Shown here: positions 22,602-37,260 of the stretch, in pieces
Position numbering within the stretch: position 1 is the first letter of the stretch
Layout: each line of letters opens with the position of its first letter
From: Calliopsis andreniformis
Lineage: Eukaryota; Arthropoda; Insecta; Hymenoptera; Andrenidae
Assembly (NCBI RefSeq): GCF_051401765.1
Contig: NW_027480492.1
Location: forward strand, 1,488,001-1,552,000
Direction of reading: 5' to 3'
Length of the DNA: 64,000 nucleotides
Translations under genes and position numbers: made by a program
The notes under the pieces: generated by a model
Database searches by the model: none
What the model was told of the DNA's origin: nothing
The model's input: the letters and a program-made list of their open reading frames with translations, nothing else

Positions 22602-25600
22602 AGGATTCAGGATTGAGGACTCGGTATTGATGTTTCAGGACTGAGGATTGAGATTTGAGTATTGAGGATTGAAGACTGGGGATTGAGGATTGAGGATTGA
22701 TAATTGAGGATTGAGGATTGAAGATTGAATATTGATGATTGAAGATTGAGGATTGAGGATTGAGGGTTGTGGATTGCGGACGGGGGCTGAGGGTTGAGTA
22801 TTGATGTTTGAGGTCTGAGGATTGAGGATTGAGGAATGAGAATTGAGGATTCAGGACTGAGAACTGAGGATTGAGGATTGAGTATTGAGTATTGAGGATT
22901 GAAGATTGAGGATTGGGTATTGAGGATTGAATATTCAGGATTGAGGATCGAGGATAGAGGATTGAGGATTGAGGATTGAAGATTGAATATTGATGATTGA
23001 AGATTGAGTATTGAGGATTGAGGGTTGTGGATTGCGGACGAGGACTGAGGGTTGTGTATTGATTTTTGAGGTCTGAGGATTGAGGATTGAGGATTGAGAA
23101 TTGAGGATTGAGGATTGAGGATTGAAGATTGACGATTGGGTGTTGAGGATTGAAGAATGAGGATAGAGGTTTGGGGATTGAAGATTGAGGTCTGAAGATT
23201 GAGTATTGAGGATTGAAGATTGAGGATTGAGGATTGAGGATTGTCGATTGAGGATTGAGGATTGAGGATTGAAGATTGAGTATTGAGGATTGAAGATTGA
23301 GGTCTGAGGATTGAGGACTGAGGATTGAGAATTGAGGATTGAGGATTGAGGATTGAAGAATGAGGATTGGGTGTTGAGGATTGAAGAATGAGGATTGAGG
23401 ATTGAGGATTGAAGATTGAGTGTTGAAGATTGAGTATTGAGGATTGAAGATTGAGGATTGAGGTTTGAGGATTGAGGATTGAGTATTGAGGATTGAAGAT
23501 TGAAGATAGAGTATTGAGGATTGAAGACTGAGGATAGGGGATTGAGGATTGAGGATTAAGGATTGAAGATTGAGGATTGAGGATTGAAGATTGAGGATTG
23601 GGAATTGAGGATTGACGATTGAGGATTGAGTATTGAGGATTTAGAATTGAGGATTGAGGATTGAAGATTGAGTATTGAGGATTGAAGAATGAGGATTGAG
23701 GATTGAGGATTGAAGATTGAGTGTTGAAGATTGAGTATTGAGAATTGAAGATTGAGGATTGAGGTTTGAGGATTGAGGATTGAGTATTGAGGATTGAAGA
23801 TTGAGGATTGAGGATTAAGGATTGAAGATTGAGGATTGAGGATTGAAGATTGAGGATTGGGAATTGAGGATTGACGATTGAGGATTGAGTATTGAGGATT
23901 TAGAACTGAGGATTGACGATTGAGGATTGAGTGTTGAGGATTGAGAATTGAGGATTCAGGATTGAAGATTGAGTATTGAGGATTCAAGGTTGAGGATTGA
24001 GGATTGAGGATTGAAGATTGTGGACTGAGTGTTGAGGGTTGAGTGATGAGAATTGATGTTTGTGGATTGAGATTTGAAGATTGAAGAATGGGGATTGAGT
24101 ATTGGAAACTGTGAATTGAGGATATTGTATTGAGGATTGAGGATTGACAATTGATTGTTGAGGTCTGAGGACTGAAGTTTGCGGATTGAGGATTGAGGAT
24201 TGAAGATTGAGGCTCCGGTATTGAGGTTTGAGGATTGAGGATTGAGGATTGAGGATTGAGGATTGAGGATTGAGGATTGAAGGTTGAATATTGATGATTG
24301 AAGATTGCGGATTGAGGATTAAGGGTTGTGAATTGAGGACGAGGACAGAGGGTTGGGTATTGATGCTTGAGGTCTCAGGATTGAGGATTGAGGATTGCGA
24401 ATTGAGGATTGAGGATTGAAGATTGAGGATTGAGGATTGAAGATTGAGGATTGGGAATTGAGGATTGACGATTGAGGATTGAGTATTGAGGATTTAGAAC
24501 TGAGGATTGACGATTGAGGATTGAGTGTTGAGGATTGAGGACTGAGGATTGAGGATTGAAGATGAAGTATTGATGATTGAAGATTGAGAATTGAGGATTG
24601 ATGATTGAAGATTGAGGACTGAGTGTTGAGGGTTGAGTGATGAGAATTGATGTTTGTGGATTGAGATCTGATGATTGAAGAATGGGGATTGAGTATTGAA
24701 AGCTGTGAACTGAGGATATTCTATTGAGGATTGAGGATTGAAAATTGATTGTTGACGACTGAGGGCTGAAGGTTGAGGATTCAGGATTGAGGACTCGGTA
24801 TTGATGTTTCAGGACTGAGGATTGAGTGTTGAGTATTGAGGATTAAAGATTGAGGATTGAGGATTGAGGATTGAGGATTGAGGATTGAGGATTGAAGATT
24901 GAATATTGATGATTGAAGATTGAGGATTGAGGATTGAGGGTTGTGGATTGCGGACGAGGGCTGAGGGTTGAGTATTGATGTTTGAGGTCTGAGGATTGAG
25001 GATTGAGGAATGAGAATTGAGGTTTCAGGACTGAGGACTGAGGATTGAGGATTGGGTGTTGAGGCTTGAAGAATGAGGATAGAGGTTTGGGGATTGAAGA
25101 TTGAGGTCAGAAGATTGAGCATTGAGGATTGAAGATTGAGGATTGAGGATTGAGGATTGACGATTGAGGATTGAGGATTGAGGATTGAAGATTGAGTATT
25201 GAGGATTGAAGATTGAGGTCTGAGGACTGAGGACTGAGGATTGAGGATTGAGAATTGAGGATTGAGGATTGAGGATTGAAGATTGAGGATTGGGTGTTGA
25301 GGATTGAAGAATGAGGATTGAGGATTGAGGATTGAAGATTGAGTGTTGAAGATTGAGTATTGAGGTTTGAAGATTGAGGATTGAGGTTTGAGGACTGAGG
25401 ATTGAAGATTGAATATTGATGATTGAAGATTGAGGATTGAGGATTGAGTGTTGTGGACTGTGGACGAGGACTGAGGGTTGAGTATTGATGCTTGTGGTCT
25501 GCGGATTGAGGATTCAGTGTTGAGAATTGAGGATTGAGGATTGAGGATTGAAGATTGAGGATTGGGTATTGGGGATTGAAGAATGAGGATTGAGGATTGA

Positions 25601-25830
25601 GGATTGAGGATTGAGGATTGAAGATTGACAATTCAGGATTGGAGATTGACGATTGAGGATTGAGGATTGAGGATTGAGGGTTCAGGATTGAGGATTGAGT
25701 ATTGAAGATTGAGTATTGAGGATTGAAGATTGAGGATTGAGGATTGAGGATTGAGGATTGAGGATTGAAGATTGAGGATTGAGTATTGAAGATTGAGTAT
25801 TGAGGATTGAAGATTGAGGATTGAGGATTG
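22602..25830 (+). repeat. HOR H, copy 1
   Basis: Copy 1 of the main higher-order repeat starts at the anchor AGGATTCAGG. It corresponds to 26780 (offset 4178) and 31455 (offset 8853). The stretch 21652-24015 as a whole matches 25830-28193 at 4178. It contains module A cores at 24121 and 24714 and GGCTCCGG at 24211. The - strand is open for 143 codons at 23556-23987, with translation NPQSSIL variants, and this recurs in all full copies. Confidence 0.87.
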
Positions 25831-26779
25831 AGGATTGAGGATTGAGGATTGAGGATTGAAGGTTGAATATTGATGAATGAAGATTGAGGATTGAGGATTG
25901 AGGGTTGTGGATTGAGGACGAGGACTGAGGGTTGGGTATTGATGCTTGAGGTCTGAGGATTGAGGATCGAGGATTGCTAATTGAGGATTGAGGATTGAGG
26001 ATTGAAGATTGAGGATTGGGTATTGAGGATTGAAGAATGAGGATTGAGGATCAAGGACTGAGGATTGAGGATTGAAGATGAAGTATTGAGGATTGAAGAT
26101 TGAGAATTGAGGATTGAATATTGAGGATTGGGGACTGAGTGTTGAGGGTTGAGTGATTAGAATTGACGTTTGTGTATAGAGATTTCAAGATTGCAGATTG
26201 AGTATTGTGTATTGAAGACTGTGATTGTTGATATTCTATGGAGGATTGAGGATTGACAACTGACTGTTGAGGACTGAGGGCTGAAGATTGAGAATTCAGG
26301 ATTGAGGAATCAGGATTGAGGATTGAGGATTGAGGATTGAGGATTGAGGATTGAGGATTGAGGATTGAAGGTTGAATATTGATGAATGAAGATTGAGGAT
26401 TGAGGATTGAGGGTTGTGGATTGAGGACGAGGACTGAGGGTTGGGTATTGATGCTTGAGGTCTGAGGATTGAGGATTGAGGATTGAGGATTGAAGATTGA
26501 GGATTGGGTATTGAGGATTGAAGAATGAGGATTGAGGATTAAGGACTGAGGATTGAGGATTGAAGATGAAGTATTGAGGATTGAAGATTGAGAATTGAGG
26601 ATTGAGGATTGAAGATTGAGGACTGAGTGTTGAGGGTTGAGTGATGAGAATTAATGTTTGTGGATTGAGATCTGATGATTGAAGAATGGGGATTGAGTAT
26701 TGAAAGCTGTGAACTGCGGATATTCTATTGAGGATTGAGGATTGAAAATTGGTTGTTGAGGACTGAGGGCTGAAGGTTG

Positions 26780-28190
26780 AGGATTCAGGATTGAGGACTC
26801 GGTATTGATGTTTCAGGACTGAGGATTGAGATTTGAGTATTGAGGATTGAAGACTGGGGATTGAGGATTGAGGATTGATAATTGAGGATTGAGGATTGAA
26901 GATTGAATATTGATGATTGAAGATTGAGGATTGAGGATTGAGGGTTGTGGATTGCGGACGGGGGCTGAGGGTTGAGTATTGATGTTTGAGGTCTGAGGAT
27001 TGAGGATTGAGGAATGAGAATTGAGGATTCAGGACTGAGAACTGAGGTTTGAGGATTGAGTATTGAGTATTGAGGATTGAAGATTGAGGATTGGGTATTG
27101 AGGATTGAATATTCAGGATTGAGGATTGAGGATAGAGGATTGAGGATTGAGGATTGAAGATTGAATATTGATGATTGAAGATTGAGTATTGAGGATTGAG
27201 GGTTGTGGATTGCGGACGAGGACTGAGGGTTGTGTATTGATTTTTGAGGTCTGAGGATTGAGGATTGAGGATTGAGAATTGAGGATTGAGGATTGAGGAT
27301 TGAAGATTGACGATTGGGTGTTGAGGATTGAAGAATGAGGATAGAGGTTTGGGGATTGAAGATTGACGTCTGAAGATTGAGTATTGAGGATTGAAGATTG
27401 AGGATTGAGGATTGAGGATTGTCGATTGAGGATTGAGGATTGAGGATTGAAGATTGAGTATTGAGGATTGAAGATTGAGGTCTGAGGATTGAGGACTGAG
27501 GATTGAGAATTGAGGATTGAGGATTGAGGATTGAAGAATGAGGATTGGGTGTTGAGGATTGAAGAATGAGGATTGAGGATTGAGGATTGAAGATTGAGTG
27601 TTGAAGATTGAGTATTGAGGATTGAAGATTGAGGATTGAGGTTTGAGGATTGAGGATTGAGTATTGAGGATTGAAGATTGAAGATAGAGTATTGAGGATT
27701 GAAGACTGAGGATAGGGGATTGAGGATTGAGGATTAAGGATTGAAGATTGAGGATTGAGGATTGAAGATTGAGGATTGGGAATTGAGGATTGACGATTGA
27801 GGATTGAGTATTGAGGATTTAGAATTGAGGATTGAGGATTGAAGATTGAGTATTGAGGATTGAAGAATGAGGATTGAGGATTGAGGATTGAAGATTGAGT
27901 GTTGAAGATTGAGTATTGAGAATTGAAGATTGAGGATTGAGGTTTGAGGATTGAGGATTGAGTATTGAGGATTGAAGATTGAGGATTGAGGATTAAGGAT
28001 TGAAGATTGAGGATTGAGGATTGAAGATTGAGGATTGGGAATTGAGGATTGACGATTGAGGATTGAGTATTGAGGATTTAGAACTGAGGATTGACGATTG
28101 AGGATTGAGTGTTGAGGATTGAGAATTGAGGATTCAGGATTGAAGATTGAGTATTGAGGATTCAAGGTTGAGGATTGAGGATTGAGGATT
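26780..28190 (+). repeat. HOR H, copy 2 (truncated)
   Basis: Only the first 1.4 kb of H is present. At about 28190 the order switches to block K (GAACATTGAGG where copy 1 has GAAGATTGTGG). The 4178-bp offset from copy 1 is 6 modulo 7, matching eight slips counted between the anchors. Confidence 0.87.
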
Positions 28191-31150
28191 GAACATTGAG
28201 GACTGAGTGTTGAGGGTTGAGTGATGAGAATTGATGTCTGTGGATAGAGGTTTGAAGATTGCAGATTGAGTATTAAGTATTGAAAGCTGTGAATTGAGGA
28301 TATTCTATTGAGGACTGAGGATTGACAACTGATTGTAGAGGACTGAGGGCTGAAGGTTGAGGATTCAGGACTGAGGACTCAGAATTGAGGTTTGAGGACT
28401 GAGGATTGAGGGTTAAAGATTGAGTATTGAGGATTGAAGATTGAGGATTGAGGATTGAGGATCGAGGATTGAGGATTAAGGATTGAGGATTGAGGATTGA
28501 GGATTGAAGATTGAGGATTGGGTATTGAGGATTGAACATTGAGGATTGAGGATTGAGAATAGAGGATTGAGGATTGAGGATTGAAGATTGAATATTGATG
28601 ATTGAAGATTGAGGATTGAGGATTGAGGGTTGTGGACTGCGGACGAGGACTGAGGGTTGGGTATTGATGCTTGAGGTCTGAGGATTGAGGATTGAGGATT
28701 GCGAATTGCGGATTGAGGATTGAAGATTGAGGATTTGGTATTGAGAATTGAAGAATGAGGATTGAGGATTGAGGATTGGGGACGGAGTGTTGAGGGTTGA
28801 GTGGTGAGCATTGGTGTTTGTGGATAGAGATTTGAAGATTGCAGATTGAGTATTGAGTATTGAAAACTGTGAATTGATGATGTTGTATTGAGGATTGAGG
28901 ATTGACAACTGATTGTTGAGGACTGAGGGCTGAAGGTTGAGGATTCAGGATTGAGGATTGAGGATTGAAGATTGAGGATTGCGGACTGAGGATTGAAGAT
29001 TGAGGATTGAGGATTGAGGATTGAGGATTGAAGATTGCGGACTGAGTGTTGAGGGTTGAGTGATGAGAATTGATGTTTGTGGATTGAGATTTGAAGATTG
29101 AAGAATGGGGATTGAGTATTGGAAACTGTGAATTGAGGATATTGTATTGAGGATTGAGGATTGACAATTGATTGTTGAGGTCTGAGGACTGAAGTTTGCG
29201 GATTGAGGATTGAGGATTGAAGATTGAGGCTCCGGTATTGGGGTTTGAGGATTGAGGATTGAGGATTGAGGATTGAGGATTGAGGATTGAGGATTGAGGA
29301 TTGAGGATTGAAGGTTGAATATTCATGATTGAAGATTGCGGATTGAGGATTAAGGGTTGTGGATTGAGGACGAGGACAGAGGGTTGGGTATTGATGCTTG
29401 AGGTCTGAGGATTGAGGATTGAGGATTGCGAATTGAGGATTGAGGATTGAAGATTGAGGATTTGGTATTGAGAATTGAAGAATGAGTATTGAGGATTGAG
29501 GATTGGGGACGGAGTGTTGAGGGTTGAGTGGTGAGCACTGGTGTTTGTGGATAGAGATTTGAATATTGCAGATTGAGTATTGAGTATCGAAAACTGTGAA
29601 TTGATGATGTTGTATTGAGGTTTGAGGATTGACAACTGATTGTTGAGGACTGAGGGCTGAAGATTGAGGATTCAGGATTGAGGATTGAGGATTGAGGATT
29701 GAAGATTGAGGATTGGGGACAGGGGATTGAAGATTGAGGATTGAGGATTGAGGATTGAGGATTGAAGATTGCGGACTGAGTGTTGAGGGTTGAGTGATGA
29801 GAATTGATGTTTGTGGATTGAGATTTGAAGATTGAAGAATGGGGATTGAGTATTGGAAACTGTGAATTGAGGATATTGTATTGAGGATTGAGGATTGACA
29901 ATTGATTGTTGAGGTCTGAGGACTGAAGTTTGCGGATTGAGCATTGAGGATTGAAGATTGAGGCTCCGGTATTGGGGTTTGAGGATTGAGGATTGAGGAT
30001 TGAGGATTGAGGATTGAAGATTGAGGATTGAGGGTTGAGGATTGAGGATTGAAAATTGAGGATTGGGGAATGAGGATTGAAGATTGAGGATTGAGGATTG
30101 AGGACTGAGTATTGAGGATTGAGGAATCAGTATTGAGGATTCAAGATTGAGAATTGAGGATTGAGGATTGAACATTGAGGACTGAATGTTGAGGGCTGAG
30201 TGGTGAGAATGGATGTTTGTGGATAGAGATTTGAAGATTGCAGATTGAGTATTGAGTATTGAAATCTGTGAATTGAGGATATTCTATTGAGGATTGAGGA
30301 TTGGCAACTGATTGTTCAGGACTGAGGGCTGAAGGTTGAGGATTCAGGATTGAGGATTCAGAATTGAGGTTTGAGGACTGAGGATTGAGGATTGAAGATT
30401 GAGTATTGAGGGTTGAAGGTTGAGGATTGAGGATTGAGGATTGAGAATTGAGGAATGAGGATGAGGGCTGAGGGTTGAGGATTGAAGTTTGAGGACTGAT
30501 GACTGAGGATTGAGGATTGAGGAATGAAGATTGAGGATTGGGTATTGAGGATTGAAGAATGAGGATTGAGGATTGAGGATTGAGGACTGAGGATTGAAGA
30601 TTGAGTATTGGGGATTGAAGATTGAGGATTGAGGATTGAGGATTGAGAATTGAGGAATGAGGATGAGGGCTGAGGATTGAGAATTGAGAATAGAAGATTG
30701 AGGATTGGGTCTTGAGGATTGAAGAATGAGGATTGAGGATTGAGGATTGAGGATTGAGGATTGATGATTGAGGATTGAGGATTGAGGATTGAATATTGAG
30801 GATTGGGGACTGAGTGTTGAGGGTTGAGTGATGAGAATTGATGTTTGTGTATAGAGATTTCAAGATTGCAGATTGAGTATTGTGTATTGAAGACTGTGAT
30901 TGTTGATATTCTATGGAGGATTGAGGATTGACAACTGACTGTTGAGGACTGAGGGCTGAAGATTGAGAATTCAGGATTGAGGAATCAGGATAGAGGATTG
31001 AGGATTGAGGATTGAGGATTGAGGATTGAGGATTGAGGATTGAAGGTTGAATATTGATGAATGAAGATTGAGGATTGAGGATTGAGGGTTGTGGATTGAG
31101 GACGAGGACTGAGGGTTGGGTATTGATGCTTGAGGTCTGAGGATTGAGGA
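28191..31150 (+). repeat. 3-kb HOR block K, right copy
   Basis: This is the partner of 18836-21790. Differences are few: GCGAATTGCGG for GCGAATTGAGG near 28703, GAATATTG for GAAGATTG near 29562, GAGCATTG near 29940. After 31150 it continues like 22297-22602, so it carries only one of the two 509-bp units. Confidence 0.88.
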
Positions 31151-31454
31151 TTGAGGATTGAGGATTGAAGATTGAGGATTGGGTATTGAGGATTGAAGAA
31201 TGAGGATTGAGGATTAAGGACTGAGGATTGAGGATTGAAGATGAAGTATTGAGGATTGAAGATTGAGAATTGAGGATTGAGGATTGAAGATTGAGGACTG
31301 AGTGTTGAGGGTTGAGTGATGAGAATTAATGTTTGTGGATTGAGATCTGATGATTGAAGAATGGGGATTGAGTATTGAAAGCTGTGAACTGCGGATATTC
31401 TATTGAGGATTGAGGATTGAAAATTGGTTGTTGAGGACTGAGGGCTGAAGGTTG

Positions 31455-34400
31455 AGGATTCAGGATTGAGGACTCGGTATTGATGTTTCAGGACTGAGGA
31501 TTGAGATTTGAGTATTGAGGATTGAAGACTGGGGATTGAGGATTGAGGATTGATAATTGAGGATTGAGGATTGAAGATTGAATATTGATGATTGAAGATT
31601 GAGGATTGAGGATTGAGGGTTGTGGATTGCGGACGGGGGCTGAGGGTTGAGTATTGATGTTTGAGGTCTGAGGATTGAGGATTGAGGAATGAGAATTGAG
31701 GATTCAGGACTGAGAACTGAGGTTTGAGGATTGAGTATTGAGTATTGAGGATTGAAGATTGAGGATTGGGTATTGAGGATTGAATATTCAGGATTGAGGA
31801 TTGAGGATAGAGGATTGAGGATTGAGGATTGAAGATTGAATATTGATGATTGAAGATTGAGTATTGAGGATTGAGGGTTGTGGATTGCGGACGAGGACTG
31901 AGGGTTGTGTATTGATTTTTGAGGTCTGAGGATTGAGGATTGAGGATTGAGAATTGAGGATTGAGGATTGAGGATTGAAGATTGACGATTGGGTGTTGAG
32001 GATTGAAGAATGAGGATAGAGGTTTGGGGATTGAAGATTGACGTCTGAAGATTGAGTATTGAGGATTGAAGATTGAGGATTGAGGATTGAGGATTGTCGA
32101 TTGAGGATTGAGGATTGAGGATTGAAGATTGAGTATTGAGGATTGAAGATTGAGGTCTGAGGATTGAGGACTGAGGATTGAGAATTGAGGATTGAGGATT
32201 GAGGATTGAAGAATGAGGATTGGGTGTTGAGGATTGAAGAATGAGGATTGAGGATTGAGGATTGAAGATTGAGTGTTGAAGATTGAGTATTGAGGATTGA
32301 AGATTGAGGATTGAGGTTTGAGGATTGAGGATTGAGTATTGAGGATTGAAGATTGAAGATAGAGTATTGAGGATTGAAGACTGAGGATAGGGGATTGAGG
32401 ATTGAGGATTAAGGATTGAAGATTGAGGATTGAGGATTGAAGATTGAGGATTGGGAATTGAGGATTGACGATTGAGGATTGAGTATTGAGGATTTAGAAT
32501 TGAGGATTGAGGATTGAAGATTGAGTATTGAGGATTGAAGAATGAGGATTGAGGATTGAGGATTGAAGATTGAGTGTTGAAGATTGAGTATTGAGAATTG
32601 AAGATTGAGGATTGAGGTTTGAGGATTGAGGATTGAGTATTGAGGATTGAAGATTGAGGATTGAGGATTAAGGATTGAAGATTGAGGATTGAGGATTGAA
32701 GATTGAGGATTGGGAATTGAGGATTGACGATTGAGGATTGAGTATTGAGGATTTAGAACTGAGGATTGACGATTGAGGATTGAGTGTTGAGGATTGAGAA
32801 TTGAGGATTCAGGATTGAAGATTGAGTATTGAGGATTCAAGGTTGAGGATTGAGGATTGAGGATTGAAGATTGTGGACTGAGTGTTGAGGGTTGAGTGAT
32901 GAGAATTGATGTTTGTGGATTGAGATTTGAAGATTGAAGAATGGGGATTGAGTATTGGAAACTGTGAATTGAGGATATTGTATTGAGGATTGAGGATTGA
33001 CAATTGATTGTTGAGGTCTGAGGACTGAAGTTTGCGGATTGAGGATTGAGGATTGAAGATTGAGGCTCCGGTATTGAGGTTTGAGGATTGAGGATTGAGG
33101 ATTGAGGATTGAGGATTGAGGATTGAGGATTGAAGGTTGAATATTGATGATTGAAGATTGCGGATTGAGGATTAAGGGTTGTGAATTGAGGACGAGGACA
33201 GAGGGTTGGGTATTGATGCTTGAGGTCTCAGGATTGAGGATTGAGGATTGCGAATTGAGGATTGAGGATTGAAGATTGAGGATTGAGGATTGAAGATTGA
33301 GGATTGGGAATTGAGGATTGACGATTGAGGATTGAGTATTGAGGATTTAGAACTGAGGATTGACGATTGAGGATTGAGTGTTGAGGATTGAGGACTGAGG
33401 ATTGAGGATTGAAGATGAAGTATTGATGATTGAAGATTGAGAATTGAGGATTGATGATTGAAGATTGAGGACTGAGTGTTGAGGGTTGAGTGATGAGAAT
33501 TGATGTTTGTGGATTGAGATCTGATGATTGAAGAATGGGGATTGAGTATTGAAAGCTGTGAACTGAGGATATTCTATTGAGGATTGAGGATTGAAAATTG
33601 ATTGTTGACGACTGAGGGCTGAAGGTTGAGGATTCAGGATTGAGGACTCGGTATTGATGTTTCAGGACTGAGGATTGAGTGTTGAGTATTGAGGATTAAA
33701 GATTGAGGATTGAGGATTGAGGATTGAGGATTGAGGATTGAGGATTGAAGATTGAATATTGATGATTGAAGATTGAGGATTGAGGATTGAGGGTTGTGGA
33801 TTGCGGACGAGGGCTGAGGGTTGAGTATTGATGTTTGAGGTCTGAGGATTGAGGATTGAGGAATGAGAATTGAGGTTTCAGGACTGAGGACTGAGGATTG
33901 AGGATTGGGTGTTGAGGCTTGAAGAATGAGGATAGAGGTTTGGGGATTGAAGATTGAGGTCTGAAGATTGAGCATTGAGGATTGAAGATTGAGGATTGAG
34001 GATTGAGGATTGACGATTGAGGATTGAGGATTGAGGATTGAAGATTGAGTATTGAGGATTGAAGATTGAGGTCTGAGGACTGAGGACTGAGGATTGAGGA
34101 TTGAGAATTGAGGATTGAGGATTGAGGATTGAAGATTGAGGATTGGGTGTTGAGGATTGAAGAATGAGGATTGAGGATTGAGGATTGAAGATTGAGTGTT
34201 GAAGATTGAGTATTGAGGTTTGAAGATTGAGGATTGAGGTTTGAGGATTGAGGATTGAAGATTGAATATTGATGATTGAAGATTGAGGATTGAGGATTGA
34301 GTGTTGTGGACTGTGGACGAGGACTGAGGGTTGAGTATTGATGCTTGTGGTCTGCGGATTGAGGATTCAGTGTTGAGAATTGAGGATTGAGGATTGAGGA

Positions 34401-37250
34401 TTGAAGATTGAGGATTGGGTATTGGGGATTGAAGAATGAGGATTGAGGATTGAGGATTGAGGATTGAGGATTGAAGATTGACAATTCAGGATTGGAGATT
34501 GACGATTGAGGATTGAGGATTGAGGATTGAGGGTTCAGGATTGAGGATTGAGTATTGAAGATTGAGTATTGAGGATTGAAGATTGAGGATTGAGGATTGA
34601 GGATTGAGGATTGAGGATTGAAGATTGAGGATTGAGTATTGAAGATTGAGTATTGAGGATTGAAGATTGAGGATTGAGGATTGAGGATTGAGGATTGAGG
34701 ATTGAAGATTGAGGATTGTGGACTGAGTGTCGAGCTTTGAGTGATGAGAATTGATGTTTGTGGATCGAGATTTGAAGATTGAAGATTGCGGATTGAGTAT
34801 CGAAAACTGTGAATTGGGTATATTCTATTGAGGATTGAGGACTGACAATTGATTGTTGAGGACTGAGGGCTGAAGATTAAGGATTCAGGATTGAGGATTC
34901 AGGATTGAGGTTTGAGGACTGAGGATTGAGGATTGAGGATTGAGGATTGAGTATTGAGGATTGAAGATTGAGGATTGGGTATTGAGGATTGAACATTCAG
35001 GATTGAGGATTGAGGATTGAGGATTGAGGATTGAGGATTGAATATTGAATATTGATGATTGAAGATTGAGGATTGAGGATTGAGGGTTGTGGATTGCGGA
35101 CGAGGACTGAGGGTTGGGTATTGATGCTTGAGGTCTGAGGATTGAGGATTGAGGATTGCTAATTGAGGATCGAGGATTGAGGATTGAAGATTGAGGATTG
35201 GGTATTGAGGATTGAAGAATGAGGATTGAGGATTGAGGACTGAGGATTGAGGATTGAATATGAAGTATTGATGATTGAAGATTGAGAATTGAGGATTGAT
35301 GATTGAAGATTGAGGACTGAGTGTTGAGGGTTGAGTGATGAGAATTGATGTTTGTGGATTGAGATCTGATGATTGAAGAATGGGGATTGAGTATTGAAAG
35401 CTGTGAACTGAGGATATTCTATTGAGGATTGAGGATTGAAAATTGATTGTTGACGACTGAGGGCTGAAGGTTGAGGATTCAGGATTGAGGACTCGGTATT
35501 GATGTTTCAGGACTGAGGATTGAGTGTTGAGTATTGAGGATTAAAGATTGAGGATTGAGGATTGAGGATTGAGGATTGAGGATTGAGGATTGAAGATTGA
35601 ATATTGATGATTGAAGATTGAGGATTGAGGATTGAGGGTTGTGGATTGCGGACGAGGGCTGAGGGTTGAGTATTGATGTTTGAGGTCTGAGGATTGAGGA
35701 TTGAGGAATGAGAATTGAGGTTTCAGGACTGAGGACTGAGGATTGAGGATTGGGTGTTGAGGCTTGAAGAATGAGGATAGAGGTTTGGGGATTGAAGATT
35801 GAGGTCTGAAGATTGAGCATTGAGGATTGAAGATTGAGGATTGAGGATTGAGGATTGACGATTGAGGATTGAGGATTGAGGATTGAAGATTGAGTATTGA
35901 GGATTGAAGATTGAGGTCTGAGGACTGAGGACTGAGGATTGAGGATTGAGAATTGAGGATTGAGGATTGAGGATTGAAGATTGAGGATTGGGTGTTGAGG
36001 ATTGAAGAATGAGGATTGAGGATTGAGGATTGAAGATTGAGTGTTGAAGATTGAGTATTGAGGATTGAAGATTGAGGATTGAGGTTTGAGGATTGAGGAT
36101 TGAGTATTGAGGATTGAAGATTGAAGATTGAGTATTGAGGATTGAAGACTGAGGATTGGGGATTGAGGATTGAGGATTAAGGATTGAAGATTGAGGATTG
36201 AGGATTGAAGATTGAGGATTGGGATTTGAGGATTGACGATTGAGGATTGAGTATTGAGGATTTAGAATTGAGGATTGAGGATTGAAGATTGAGTATTGAG
36301 GATTGAAGATTGAGGATTTAGGATTGAGGATTGAAGATTGAGGACTGAGTGGTGAGGGTTGGGTGATGAGAATTGATGTTTTTTGTGGATTGAGATTTGA
36401 TGATTGAAGAATGGGGATTGAGTATTGAAAGCTGTGAATTGAGGATATTCTATTGAGGATTGAGGATTGACAATTGATTGTTGAGGACTGAGGGCTGAAG
36501 GTTGAGGATTCAGGATTGAGGATTCGGTATTGATGTTTCAGGACTGAGGATTGAGGGTTGAGGATTGAGGATTGAGGATTGAGGATATGGGATTGAGGAT
36601 TGAGGATTGAGGATTCAGGATTGAGGATTGAGGAGTGAGGATTGAGGATTGAGTATTGAAGGTTGAGTATTGAGGATTGAAGTTTGAGGATTGAGGATTG
36701 AGGATTGAGGATTGAGAATTGAGGATTGAGGATTGAGGATTGAAGATTGAGGACTGGGTTTCGAGGAGTGACGAATTAGGATTGAGGATTGAGGATTGAG
36801 GATTGAGGATTGCGGATTGAGTATTGAGGATAGAAGATTGAAGATTGAGGATTGAGGATTGAGGATTAAGGACTGACGATTGAGGATTGAGGATTGAAGA
36901 TTGAGTATTGAGTATTGAAGATTGAGGATTGAGGATTGAGGATTGTGGATTGAGGATAGAGGATTGAAGATTGTGGATTGGGGATTGAGGATTGACGATT
37001 GAGGATTGAGTGTTGACGATTGAGGATTGAGGATTCAGGATTGAAGATTGAGTATTGAGGATTCAAGATTGAGGATTGAGGATTGAGGATTGAAGATTGT
37101 GGACTGAGTGTTGAGGGTTGAGTGATGAGAATTGATGTTTGTGGATTGAGATTTGAAGATTGAAGAATGGGGATTGAGTATTGGAAACTGTGAATTGATG
37201 ATATTCTATTGAGGATTGAGGATTGACAATTGATTGTTGAGGTCTGAGGA
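31455..37250 (+). repeat. HOR H, copy 3 (longest form)
   Basis: At 5.8 kb this is the fullest copy. It holds two versions of an internal segment 1845 bp apart (GATTCAGGATTGAGGACTCGG at about 33634 and 35479) and then an M block with the T insertion at 36375. The offset to copy 4 is 5806, which is 3 modulo 7; seven one-base slips plus the three-base T insertion predict exactly this. Confidence 0.88.
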
Positions 37251-37260
37251 CTGAAGGTTG

